Source of the DNA: JADZAI01 sp046348585
GTDB taxonomy: Bacteria; Pseudomonadota; Alphaproteobacteria; Micropepsales; Micropepsaceae
Direction of reading: 5' to 3'
Assembly: GCA_046348585.1 (NCBI GenBank)
Contig: JAXMDZ010000002.1
Span: 383,806-447,805, forward strand
Length of the DNA: 64,000 bases
The notes beneath the pieces are model-generated. The model was given only the letters and a program-made list of their open reading frames with translations. It searched no databases and was not told where the DNA came from. Position numbers and translations under genes: made by a program. Below are positions 1 to 9,100 of the stretch, piece by piece. Numbering within the stretch: the first letter of the stretch is position 1; the number at the start of each line of letters is the position of its first letter.

Positions 1-1
1 C

Positions 2-658
2 GCGTTCGAAGCGCCGATCTACGGCATGATGGATGTCGCGAGCGCCGTGCATGCGCACGACTGGGGCGCGCTGCCCGAACCTCAGATTCTCATCTACGGC
101 CAGCCGGACGACGAGTCGAAGCCAAGCCTGCTGTGGGACGGCGAGTGGGAGATCACCTATGTGACGTTCCGCGACATGGGCGCGGCGTTCATGGTGGCGA
201 TCCTCGGCATCTATGTCCTGGTGGTCGCGCAGTTCGGCTCGTTCCGCCTGCCGCTCGTGATCCTCACGCCGATTCCGCTGACGTTGATCGGCATCATGAT
301 CGGGCACTGGCTGCTCGGCGCGGCGTTCACGGCCACGTCGATGATCGGCTTCATCGCGCTCGCCGGGATCATCGTACGCAACTCGATTCTTCTAGTGGAC
401 TTCATTCGCCATGGCGGACACGAAGGCGCATCGCTGCGCGACATCCTGCTGGAGGCGGGCGCGGTGCGCTTCAAGCCGATCCTGCTGACCGCCATCGCGG
501 CGATGATCGGCGCGGCGACGATCCTGCTTGACCCGATATTTCAAGGCCTTGCGATCTCGCTGCTGTTCGGACTGGCATCGTCAACCTTGCTGACGGTGCT
601 GGTCATCCCGGCGATCTACATCGCGCTGCGCGGCGAGCGCCAGGTTGCGGCGACTTGA
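2..658 (+). CDS. RND efflux transporter permease, C-terminal fragment
   Basis: The reading frame is open from base 2, so the gene starts outside the window and only its last 218 residues are seen. About five hydrophobic helices follow one another. The stretch GIIVRNSILLVDFIRH is typical of the second membrane half of RND pumps (AcrB/CusA superfamily), and the protein ends with a hydrophobic VIPAIYIAL segment. Such proteins sit in the inner membrane and expel drugs, solvents or metals using the proton gradient, together with a periplasmic adaptor and an outer-membrane channel. I cannot tell metal (HME) from drug (HAE1) type without the missing part. A LysR gene follows 144 bases later on the same strand. 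Confidence 0.9.
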   Translation, partial: AFEAPIYGMMDVASAVHAHDWGALPEPQILIYGQPDDESKPSLLWDGEWEITYVTFRDMGAAFMVAILGIYVLVVAQFGSFRLPLVILTPIPLTLIGIMIGHWLLGAAFTATSMIGFIALAGIIVRNSILLVDFIRHGGHEGASLRDILLEAGAVRFKPILLTAIAAMIGAATILLDPIFQGLAISLLFGLASSTLLTVLVIPAIYIALRGERQVAAT

Positions 659-802
659 ACGCGCCATACCCATGACACCGTAATGGATTCTCGATGATCC
701 GTGTTACGGCGCTTCTCCCGAGTGTTTACCACTTTGCAACTGGGGGTAGGTGACGTATCGATCATCAGATCAACAAGATTCGGTTATCTGTCCGGACCCA
801 TC

Positions 803-1723
803 GTGCACTCTGTCCACCACCTCGAAATGATCGCCGCGCTGGCCAAGTATCGCCATTTCGGCCGCGCCGCCGAAGCGCTCGGCATATCGCAGCCGGGCCT
901 CACCAAGGGCCTCCTCTATGTGGAGCGCGAACTCGGGGTGAAGCTGTTCGATCGCGCCTCGCCCGTTCAACCGACGGCGTTCGGCGAGATCGTTCTGGCG
1001 CGCAGCAGCGACATCATCACGGGCTTCGCCGAGATCAGGCGCGAGATCGACCACGCCAAGCGCGCGGGCGGCGACGAGCTGACCGTCAGCATCGGCGTCC
1101 ACGCCGCCGAAACCTCGGGCCTGCAGGCGATGGCCGAGTTCTCGGCGAGCTTTCCTGCAGTGCGCTGCTCGATCAGCATCAAGTCCTGGGATGAGGTTCT
1201 GGAAGACGTCGCCGCCGGGCGCTGCGATCTGGGCTTCGCCTCGATCACCGGGGCGCGCGAGAACGCCCATCTCGAGACGACGCATCTTCGTTCGTGCAAG
1301 TGGATTGTCTTTTGCCGCGCCGGCCATCCGCTGAGCGGCCGTTCCTCGATCGTCTTCCAGGATCTGACGAAATTTCCCTGGGTCGCCCCCGGCGCGATCA
1401 CCCAGCCTTTTCCTTTCGGCGACGAGACCGAAGGCGCGTTCGGCAGGATCGACAGCGCGACCGGAGAGGTCAAACCGCGGCTGAGAGCCTCGACCTTCGG
1501 ATCGATCCGCGGGATCGTGCTGCGGAGCGACGCCATCTCGGCCGGGCCGGGCGTGCTGATCAGGGACGACATCGCCGAAGGCCGTCTGTGGTCCGTCCCC
1601 ATCGGCGAGCCCGGCATCTACGATGACATCGGCTTCGTCTGGCGCAAGAGCCGCCCGCCCTCGGCGGCCGCGCGCGAATTCATGCGGATCGTCGAAGGCA
1701 TCGAATCCCGCCTCGACTATTGA
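803..1723 (+). CDS. LysR-family transcriptional regulator
   Basis: The product is 306 residues from the GTG at 803, the normal LysR length. The N-terminal winged helix-turn-helix is clear (HHLEMIAALAKYRHFGRAAEAL, then SQPGLTKGLLYVERELGVKLFDR), followed by a periplasmic-binding-protein-like effector domain. The frame stays open back to a GTG at 701, which would add 34 residues before the HTH; family alignment favours the GTG at 803, but no strong ribosome site settles it. It lies between the RND pump end and a nitroreductase gene on the same strand, so it may control either one. The effector is unknown. Confidence 0.85.
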   Translation: MHSVHHLEMIAALAKYRHFGRAAEALGISQPGLTKGLLYVERELGVKLFDRASPVQPTAFGEIVLARSSDIITGFAEIRREIDHAKRAGGDELTVSIGVHAAETSGLQAMAEFSASFPAVRCSISIKSWDEVLEDVAAGRCDLGFASITGARENAHLETTHLRSCKWIVFCRAGHPLSGRSSIVFQDLTKFPWVAPGAITQPFPFGDETEGAFGRIDSATGEVKPRLRASTFGSIRGIVLRSDAISAGPGVLIRDDIAEGRLWSVPIGEPGIYDDIGFVWRKSRPPSAAAREFMRIVEGIESRLDY

Positions 1724-1816
1724 GCCGGGCGGCCGTGGCGGCGCGAGCGCCGCTGGGCTAGCCTTCACGGACGCCGGGGCCGGATCGGCCAGCCCTGCGG
1801 CGCGCGAGGGCGGACC

Positions 1817-2932
1817 ATGGCGACCCGCAGAAGCATCCTGCTTGGAACGCTGGGCGGCGCCGCGCTCGCGGCCGGCGGCGGAGCGGCCTGGTTCCGGATC
1901 GCGCGCGGCAGCGCCGCCGACTACGAGGCGCGGGCAAGCGCCTTGCGCCGCATCTTCGATCCGGAAGACGCGAGCCCGAAGCTGTGGGACGAGATCGTCC
2001 GCTACGCGACGCTCGCCGCCAACAGCCACAACACCCAGCCCTGGCGCTTTGCGTGGATCGAGAGCGAGCTTGAAATCGCGCCCGACTTCGCGCGGCGCAC
2101 GCCGGCGGTCGATCCCGACGACCATCATCTCTATGCCAGCCTCGGCTGCGCGCTGGAGAATCTTTTGCTCGCAGGCCAAGCAGCCGGACTGCGGCTCGTG
2201 CCGCGCTTCGCGGACGGCGCGATCCGTGTCGCGCCGGAGCCGGCCAAGCCCGCGACCGACTGGCTGTTCGACGCCATCCCGCACCGGCAATCAACGCGCG
2301 GGCCGTTCGAGGGCGGCACGCTGAAGGCCGAGGAACGGCGGCTGCTGGAGGAGACCCCGCTCGGCGGCGGCGTCGAGGACGTCGTGGTGAAACTGTTTGA
2401 CGACCGGCCATCGATCGCCGCGGTGCGCGACTACGTCATCGAAGGCAATGCGCGGCAGATGGCCGACGCGGCCTTCATGGCCGAACTGAAGCAGTGGATT
2501 CGTTTCAGCTACGGCGAGGCGTTGCGCACCGGCGACGGGCTTTTCGGCGTCGTCTCAGGCAATCCGGCGCTGCCCGAGGGGCTGGGCAAGCTCATCCTGC
2601 CCTATGTCTTCACCGTCGACGGCGAGACCGAGAAATACCGCGCCCAGATCGACGGTTCGTCGGCGATCGCCGTCATTTCCGCCGCCAGCGACGATCCGGC
2701 CGGCTGGGTGCAGGCCGGGCGAGCGTCGCAGCGTCTGCAACTGGCGGCGACGGCGATGGGGCTGAAGACTTCGTTCGTCAACCAGCCGGTCGAGGTGCAA
2801 TCGATGCGGGGCGCGTTCGCCGCCTGGGCCGGGCTCGGCGTGCGGCGGCCGGATCTCGTGCTGCGGATCGGCCGTGGCGCAGCCCTGCCCTATGCGCTGC
2901 GCCGTCCGGTCGCGGAGGTCTTCGCCGGCTGA
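1817..2932 (+). CDS. Acg-like nitroreductase family protein with Tat signal
   Basis: This 371-residue protein begins with MATRRSILLGTLGGAALAAGG, a twin-arginine type export signal. The segment TLAANSHNTQPWRFAW (about residues 69-84) matches the FMN-binding motif of the Acg/nitroreductase-like family. Further motifs fit that fold, such as RQSTRGPF near residue 157 and ASQRLQLAATAMGLKTSFVNQPVE in the C-terminal third. Family members bind FMN and some have lost reductase activity; the substrate here is unknown. Export suggests a periplasmic or membrane-attached flavoprotein. It follows the LysR gene by 93 bases and faces the next gene tail to tail with a 22-base gap. Confidence 0.8.
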   Translation: MATRRSILLGTLGGAALAAGGGAAWFRIARGSAADYEARASALRRIFDPEDASPKLWDEIVRYATLAANSHNTQPWRFAWIESELEIAPDFARRTPAVDPDDHHLYASLGCALENLLLAGQAAGLRLVPRFADGAIRVAPEPAKPATDWLFDAIPHRQSTRGPFEGGTLKAEERRLLEETPLGGGVEDVVVKLFDDRPSIAAVRDYVIEGNARQMADAAFMAELKQWIRFSYGEALRTGDGLFGVVSGNPALPEGLGKLILPYVFTVDGETEKYRAQIDGSSAIAVISAASDDPAGWVQAGRASQRLQLAATAMGLKTSFVNQPVEVQSMRGAFAAWAGLGVRRPDLVLRIGRGAALPYALRRPVAEVFAG

Positions 2933-2954
2933 CGCCGTCGCAGCACAGGCCGTC

Positions 2955-5918
2955 TCAGAGCCTCAGCTTGCGCTCCACATGGGCGAGAAACGCCCCGGCG
3001 TCGAGGCCGCGTCCGGTCGCGGCCGTTACGAGATCCTCCGCAGGCAGACGATCGCCGGGACGGTGGATCTTCTCGCGCAGGAAGCCGAGCAAGCCCTCGA
3101 AGCGTCCCGCGGCGATCTCGCCCTCCAGGTCGCGCGCCGCCCCATAAGTCTGGACGAGCTGTGCGGCGTAGAGGCTGCCGATCGTGTAGGTCGGGAAATA
3201 GCCGAACATCGCCGCCGCCCAGTGGCCGTCCTGCAGCACGCCGTCATTGTCGCTTTCGGGCGCGACGCCGAGCAGCGCTCGCGAGCGCTCGCGCCAGGCG
3301 TCCGGCAGATCGCGCACCATCAGATCGCCCGCGACCAGCGCCGTCTCCAGCTCGTAGCGCAGCAAAATGTGCAAGTGATAGCTCAACTCGTCGGCGCTGG
3401 CCCGAATGAGGCTCGGACGGATGCGGTTGACGCCGCGCCAGAGCGCCTCGGCCCCCGGCGCGCCGGGCAGCACGCCGTCGAGGCGCGGAGCCATGAAGCT
3501 CCAGAAGGCGCGGCTGCGCCCGACGTGGTTCTCCCATAGCCGGGCATTGGCCTCGTGCAGCCCCATCGAAGGCGCGGCGGCGAGCAGCGTGCCCTTGTCG
3601 GCCGGATCGTAGCCCTGATCGTAGAGGCCGTGCCCGGCTTCGTGCAGCGCGGTCAGGATCGACTGGCGCAGCCCCTGCTCGCCCGGCCGCAGCGACAGCC
3701 GCACGTCGTCGAACCCGAGCGCGCTGGTGCCGGGATGGGTCGCGGTGTCGAGTGCGCCGCGCGCGAAGTCGAAGCCGATCTGCTCCAACAGGTCGCGGAC
3801 GATCGCCCGCTGCGCCTCGGCGCCGCAGACGGGATCGTCGTCCGCCACCGCAGCCCCGCCGGCCTCCGCCGCCGCGCGCACCAGCGGCGCGAGGCGGGCG
3901 CCGAGATCGCGCAGCACCGGATCGAGCCGCGCGCGGGTCATGCCCGGCTCGTGCTCGTCCATCAGCGCGTCGTAGAGGTCTTTCTCCGGCGCCGACGCGG
4001 CGGCTGTCTCGCGCGCCAGACGCAGGGTCTCCGCGAGGGCGGGCGCGAGGATGGAAAAATCGTTCGCCTCGCGCGCCTCTTCCCAGGCCCCTTGCGAAAG
4101 CGAGCGCGCTTCGGCGAAGCGGCGCACCAGATCCTCCGGCAGCGTCAGCTCGCCGGCCCGCAGATCGCGCAGGATGTCGATTTCGCGCGTCCAGCGCGGA
4201 TCGCCGCCGCAGGTCGCCGCGACCTCCTCGATCAGATCGCCGAGCGCGTCGTCGACGAGGCGGGCATGGCGGATCGTCTCCAGCGCCGCGATCTGTTCGC
4301 CGCGTTCGGCATGGGCGCCGGAGGGCAGGTCCGTCTCCTCGTCCCATTCGAGCGCGCCGATGACGTTGTCGAGGGTCAGCAATTCGCCGATGCGGCGGCG
4401 CAGCGCGGCGGCCGCGCCTTCGCTGCGCTCCTGCGAGCGGCGCGGCAGCGTGAGGTTCGACGGCTCGCGGGCCATCAGCACCGCCGCCATGCCGCCGTTC
4501 TGGGCGACGTTGACGACCTGCTTCTGCGAAACGCGGCACATGACGCCGAGGCCGTGATCGGTCGGCGCGAAGCCCATGACCGCATAGAAGGGCTCGATCG
4601 CCACGCGGCCGTCCGGACCGATCACCGGGAACTCGGCGACCGGCAGGCGGGTCGCCTGCTGCAGCACCCACGAGCCGTCCGGATCGTCGGCTGCGGCCAG
4701 CGCCTCGTTCAGCATCGCCTCCCACGCGCCCGCTTCCATCGAGGCCCCGATGGCGACGCCCTCGCCGCCATAGGAGCGGTTGGGCTTCAAGACCAGCGTC
4801 TCGCGATGGCGGCGGGCATAGTCCAGCAGGTCGCCTTCCGCCCCGTGCGGCAAGCCGGTGCGCCGGTCGGCGACGACGCGGGTCCACAGCACATGGCGGC
4901 GGAACAGGCGGCACTCGTCGGACGAAAAGAAGCGCTCCGCGAGCGCCGGATCGCTGAGGACCTCAAGACAGCTCTTGTGGTCGAAATCGCCCACGGCGGA
5001 GGAGACCATGCGATTCTGCCGGAACAGCAGGCGCATCGCCTCCAGCGGACGGCCGAGTTCCTCCTCCAGCGCGATGATGTCGCGCGCCTCGTAGTCGCGG
5101 TAGGCGACGTCGACGATGCGGTCCTCGTGCCAGACCTCGCCGTCGCGGACATAGAGTTCGGACGGATCGGCGTGCGAGATGGTGAGGCCGAGCGCGCTTT
5201 CGAAGCGGCGCTTGAGGACGAGCTGTTCGTTGATCCCGTCCTCGGCGTCCTTGCATTCGATGAAGGCGAGACGGCATTCGGGCCGCCCGAGGGCGCGCGA
5301 ATGGTCGATGAGGGTCTGCACGAAGAGATCGCGCTGGTCGCGCGGCAGCTCGATCTCCAGACCGGGATCGTGCGCGAGGAGGCTCGGCACGATGTCGCGC
5401 ATCATCAGCTGCTCGGCGAGCGGGCTGTACGAGATGCCGCCGACGCCCGAGAGATTCGCCTCCATGAATTTCAGCGAGTCCTCCCAGCCCGCCGCGCTGA
5501 AATCGCAGACCGCGTCGAGCCGGCCATAGACCGGATTGGCGCGCTCGTGCGCCGGGGTCCAGGTTTCGCGCAGCCAGCGCTCCTCGCCCTCGCCGATGCG
5601 CAGCACGCGGCGGACGTCCGCGTCGGCGAGATAGAGCGAGGGCAGGCTCTTCAGCGCGTCCATCAATTGCTGGCAGACGAGATGGACATAGGCGACCTGT
5701 CCGGTCATCGCGAGCAGCGGACGCAGCATGATCGGGATCGGCTGCATCGCGCCTTCGCGCTCGTAGAGCAGCTCGCTCGCCCGCGCATCCTCGGCGAGGC
5801 GGGCGGCGACGCGGCCGAGCGCGGCGTCGCCGATATGAGCCATCGCGGCGCGGACGCGCCCGTCGAGCGCGACCCCCGAGAGGCCGAGGGCTTCGATCGG
5901 GCTGAGAACGGGTTTCAT
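2955..5918 (-). CDS. ATP-grasp-like ligase domain fused to M32 carboxypeptidase
   Basis: One uninterrupted frame of 987 residues carries two enzymes. Residues about 500-987 are a full M32 (Taq-type) metallocarboxypeptidase: zinc motif HEAGHGLYDQG starting at H759, a second motif HEANARLWEN at 788-797 that supplies the third ligand, and the conserved FPTYTIGSLYAAQL near the end. Residues 1 to about 490 look like an ATP-grasp, possibly circularly permuted: LVLKPNRSYGGEGVAIG near 373-389 resembles the nucleotide-binding loop, and FMEANLSGVGGISYSP near 150 may line the acceptor site. M32 enzymes are normally stand-alone at about 500 residues. The ATG at 5918 is preferred to a TTG at 5933. The M32 half is certain; the ligase assignment is an inference from short motifs. 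Confidence 0.85.
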   Translation of the reverse strand: MKPVLSPIEALGLSGVALDGRVRAAMAHIGDAALGRVAARLAEDARASELLYEREGAMQPIPIMLRPLLAMTGQVAYVHLVCQQLMDALKSLPSLYLADADVRRVLRIGEGEERWLRETWTPAHERANPVYGRLDAVCDFSAAGWEDSLKFMEANLSGVGGISYSPLAEQLMMRDIVPSLLAHDPGLEIELPRDQRDLFVQTLIDHSRALGRPECRLAFIECKDAEDGINEQLVLKRRFESALGLTISHADPSELYVRDGEVWHEDRIVDVAYRDYEARDIIALEEELGRPLEAMRLLFRQNRMVSSAVGDFDHKSCLEVLSDPALAERFFSSDECRLFRRHVLWTRVVADRRTGLPHGAEGDLLDYARRHRETLVLKPNRSYGGEGVAIGASMEAGAWEAMLNEALAAADDPDGSWVLQQATRLPVAEFPVIGPDGRVAIEPFYAVMGFAPTDHGLGVMCRVSQKQVVNVAQNGGMAAVLMAREPSNLTLPRRSQERSEGAAAALRRRIGELLTLDNVIGALEWDEETDLPSGAHAERGEQIAALETIRHARLVDDALGDLIEEVAATCGGDPRWTREIDILRDLRAGELTLPEDLVRRFAEARSLSQGAWEEAREANDFSILAPALAETLRLARETAAASAPEKDLYDALMDEHEPGMTRARLDPVLRDLGARLAPLVRAAAEAGGAAVADDDPVCGAEAQRAIVRDLLEQIGFDFARGALDTATHPGTSALGFDDVRLSLRPGEQGLRQSILTALHEAGHGLYDQGYDPADKGTLLAAAPSMGLHEANARLWENHVGRSRAFWSFMAPRLDGVLPGAPGAEALWRGVNRIRPSLIRASADELSYHLHILLRYELETALVAGDLMVRDLPDAWRERSRALLGVAPESDNDGVLQDGHWAAAMFGYFPTYTIGSLYAAQLVQTYGAARDLEGEIAAGRFEGLLGFLREKIHRPGDRLPAEDLVTAATGRGLDAGAFLAHVERKLRL

Positions 5919-6167
5919 ATTCGGTCGGGCCAAGGGGCTGCGAGGCGGGTGCGGCGACTATAGCGGCGCGCCGCCGCGAGGCGAACGCCGGGATCTTGTG
6001 CCTTCCGGAACGGCAAGCGCTAAACCCATAACGGGTGCGACAAAATGGCTATCGTCCGCGACCGGAATATTTACGGGAGTCCGGTGCAAGCGTGGCGGCG
6101 GACGCCTATGGTGCCGCCGAAATTGGCCGGGCCGAGCAGGCCCGCGCCGGCAAGTCCGGGGGCTATC

Positions 6168-9100
6168 ATGTTCGGTCGCGCGTGGGCGCAGGTGCGCCTG
6201 TGGGTTCAGATGGCGGCATTCGCCGCGGGGCTTGCGGCCTTCGTGTCGCCGGCGTCGGCGACGCTGACGGTCGTGAGCGCCAACCCGACCACCTACACTT
6301 ATGCCGGCGAAGTCATCACGTTCAATTACACCTTCACGGCCGACACCCACATCATCAACTCGGTGTTCTATTCCGTGCAGGGGAACGTGTCGGTTTCCGC
6401 CCTGAACTGCACCGGCCTGCCGCTGTCGCCCAACGCCACGACCACCTGTACCGCCACGCATACGGTCCAGCCCGGCGAGGTCGGCCTCCCGCTCCAGCAA
6501 TACGGCGGTTCGTTCAACACCACCACGAATGGCGGTCCGTATGGCGGCTCGGTCACCGGCTCGGCGACCGTCACCTATGTGCCGCCGCCGATGCCGAGCG
6601 TCACGAGCGTGACGCCGAACTCCGGCCCGACGGCCGGCGGCACCGCGATCACCATCTCCGGCACCAATTTCACCGGCGCGACGGGGGCGACCATCGGCGG
6701 CGCCGCGGTCACCAGCTTCTCGGTCGTCAACAGCACCACGATCACCGGCGTGACGCCCGCCCGCACGGCGGGCGCCAAGACCGTGACGGTCCAGCACCCC
6801 AACGGCGACGACTCGCTGAGCAGCGGCTTCACCTATATCGCCGCCGGCGTGACGGTCTCGCCGGGCAGCCTGTCGGCCGCGAACATAGGGACGGCCTACA
6901 ATCAGGCGATCACCGCATCGGGCGGCACCGCGCCCTACACCTATGCCGTCACCGCCGGCGCATTGCCCGCCGGACTGACCCTGTCGAGCGGCGGCACGCT
7001 GTCCGGCACGCCGACGGCCGGCGGCAGCTTCAACTTCACGGTCACCGCCACCGACAGCGCCGGCTCGCCGGCGAGCGGCAGCCAAGCCTACACGCTTACC
7101 GTCGACGCCCCGACGATCACCCTGAGCGCGCTGGCGGCAAGCGGCACGGCGACGGTTCCGTTTTCGCAAACGATCACCGCCTCGGGCGGCACCGCGTCCT
7201 ACAGCTTCGCGGTCACGTCCGGCGCGCTCCCGCCCGGACTGACGCTCGCATCGAACGGATCGCTTACGGGAACGCCGACCGCGACCGGCACCTTCAATTT
7301 CACCGTGACGGCGACGGACAGCTCGACCGGCGCCGGCCCCTATACGGGCAGCAGCGCCTATTCGCTCGTCATCGATCCCGCATCGGTGTCCATCACACCG
7401 GCCACCGCGAGCCTTCCCGCCGGAACCGCGGCCGTCGCCTACAGCCAGCAATTGTCGGCCACCGGAGGCACCGGCGCCTATACGTGGTCGGTTTCGTTCG
7501 GCGCGCTTCCGGCCGGGCTGACGCTCAATTCCAGCTCCGGCCTCATTTCCGGCACGCCGACGGCGGCCGGCAATTTCACCTTCAACGTCACGGCGGTGAA
7601 CTCCAACGGCAGCGGCACGCGCGGCTACACGCTCGCCATCGCCGCGCCCAACCTTCAGCTGACGTCCTCGGCGTTCGCCAACGGGCGGCTCAACACGCCC
7701 TACTCCCAGACGAACTTCACGCCGTCCGGCGGCACCGCGCCCTACACCTATGACCTGTTCTCCGGCGCCCTTCAGGCCGGTCTGTCGGTGAATCCCGCGA
7801 CCGGCGAGATCCACGGCACGCCGACCGCTTCGGGCACCTACAACTTCACAGTCCGCGTGACCGACAGCACGACGGGGACCGGCGCGCCGTTCACGGCGAT
7901 CCGCGTGACCTCGCTGACCGTTCTGCCGGACGTCAGCATCACCACGGCCCAGGCGCTGCCCAACGGCCAGGTCCAGGCGGTCTATAACCAGTCGATCGCC
8001 GCGACCGGCGGCGATGGCGGACCCTATAGCTTCGCGGTGACGGGCGGCGCGCTGCCCGCCGGGCTGACGCTGGCGAGCGACGGCACGCTCTCCGGCACGC
8101 CGACCGCGGGCGGCCCCTTCGCCTTCACGGTGACCGCGACCGACCAGGGCGGGTTCACCGGATCGAAGGTCTTCACGCTCGGCATCGCCCCCCCGACGAT
8201 CGACATCGCGCCGGCGACCATACCCAACGCCGTCGAGGGCACGCCCTATAGCCAGAGCCTGAGCGCCAGCGGCGGCACCGGCAGCTACACCTTCGCGGTC
8301 ACCTCGGGCGCGCTGCCGGGCGGCTTGACGCTCGCCTCAAACGGCACGCTGTCCGGCACCCCGACTGCGACCGGGCTCTTCGTCTTCTCCGTGACGGCGA
8401 CGGACTCGTCCGGCGGCGGCGGGCCCTATACCGGAACGCGCACCTTGGTGCTGGGGGTCATCCAGGCGATGCCGACGGTCGCCTCCGTCTCCCCCACCAC
8501 CGGCCCCGGCGCCGGCGGCACGACGGTGACGATCACCGGCACCCACTTCAACGGCGCCAGCGCCGTCTCCTTCGGCGGAACGCCGGCGGCCAGCTTCGCG
8601 GTCAACAACAGCACGACGATCACCGCGACCGCCCCGGCTCATGCGACAGGCGTCGTGAACGTCGCGGTGACGACGCCGGGCGGCACGGGCACGGGCGTCG
8701 GGCTCTACACCTATGACGGGACACCGCCGACCATCGTCGGTCTGCCCGCGAACCAGACCTACGCGATCGACTTCCCCGACACGACCCGGGTGGTCACGTG
8801 GACGGCCCCGACGGCGAGCGACAATGCGCCGGGCGCGACCATTCAGCAGATCGCAGGCCCGGTTTCCGGCTCGGCGTTCCCGCTGGGCACGACGACGGTC
8901 ACCTACCGGGCGACCGACGCGGTGGGCAACACGACCGACGCCAGCTTCACGGTGACGATCAACCAGACGCCGCCGGGATCGGTCCAGTTCGTCCTCCATC
9001 CGCAGTCGGACGGCGCCTACACCTTCACCTCGCCCGAACCGGCGCTGAACTTCACCGTCAACACGGTCGGCGGATCGGGACAGAGCGCGGTCATCCAGAT

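Noticed and set aside
3555..5963. An 802-codon open frame opposite the ATP-grasp/M32 gene
   Set aside because: High GC content leaves long antisense frames; it has no recognisable domain or ribosome site, and the minus-strand protein has clear motifs.
6843..8460. Tandem repeat as a possible CRISPR or minisatellite array
   Set aside because: The repeats are in frame, about 260-280 bases long, divergent, and encode Ig-like modules.
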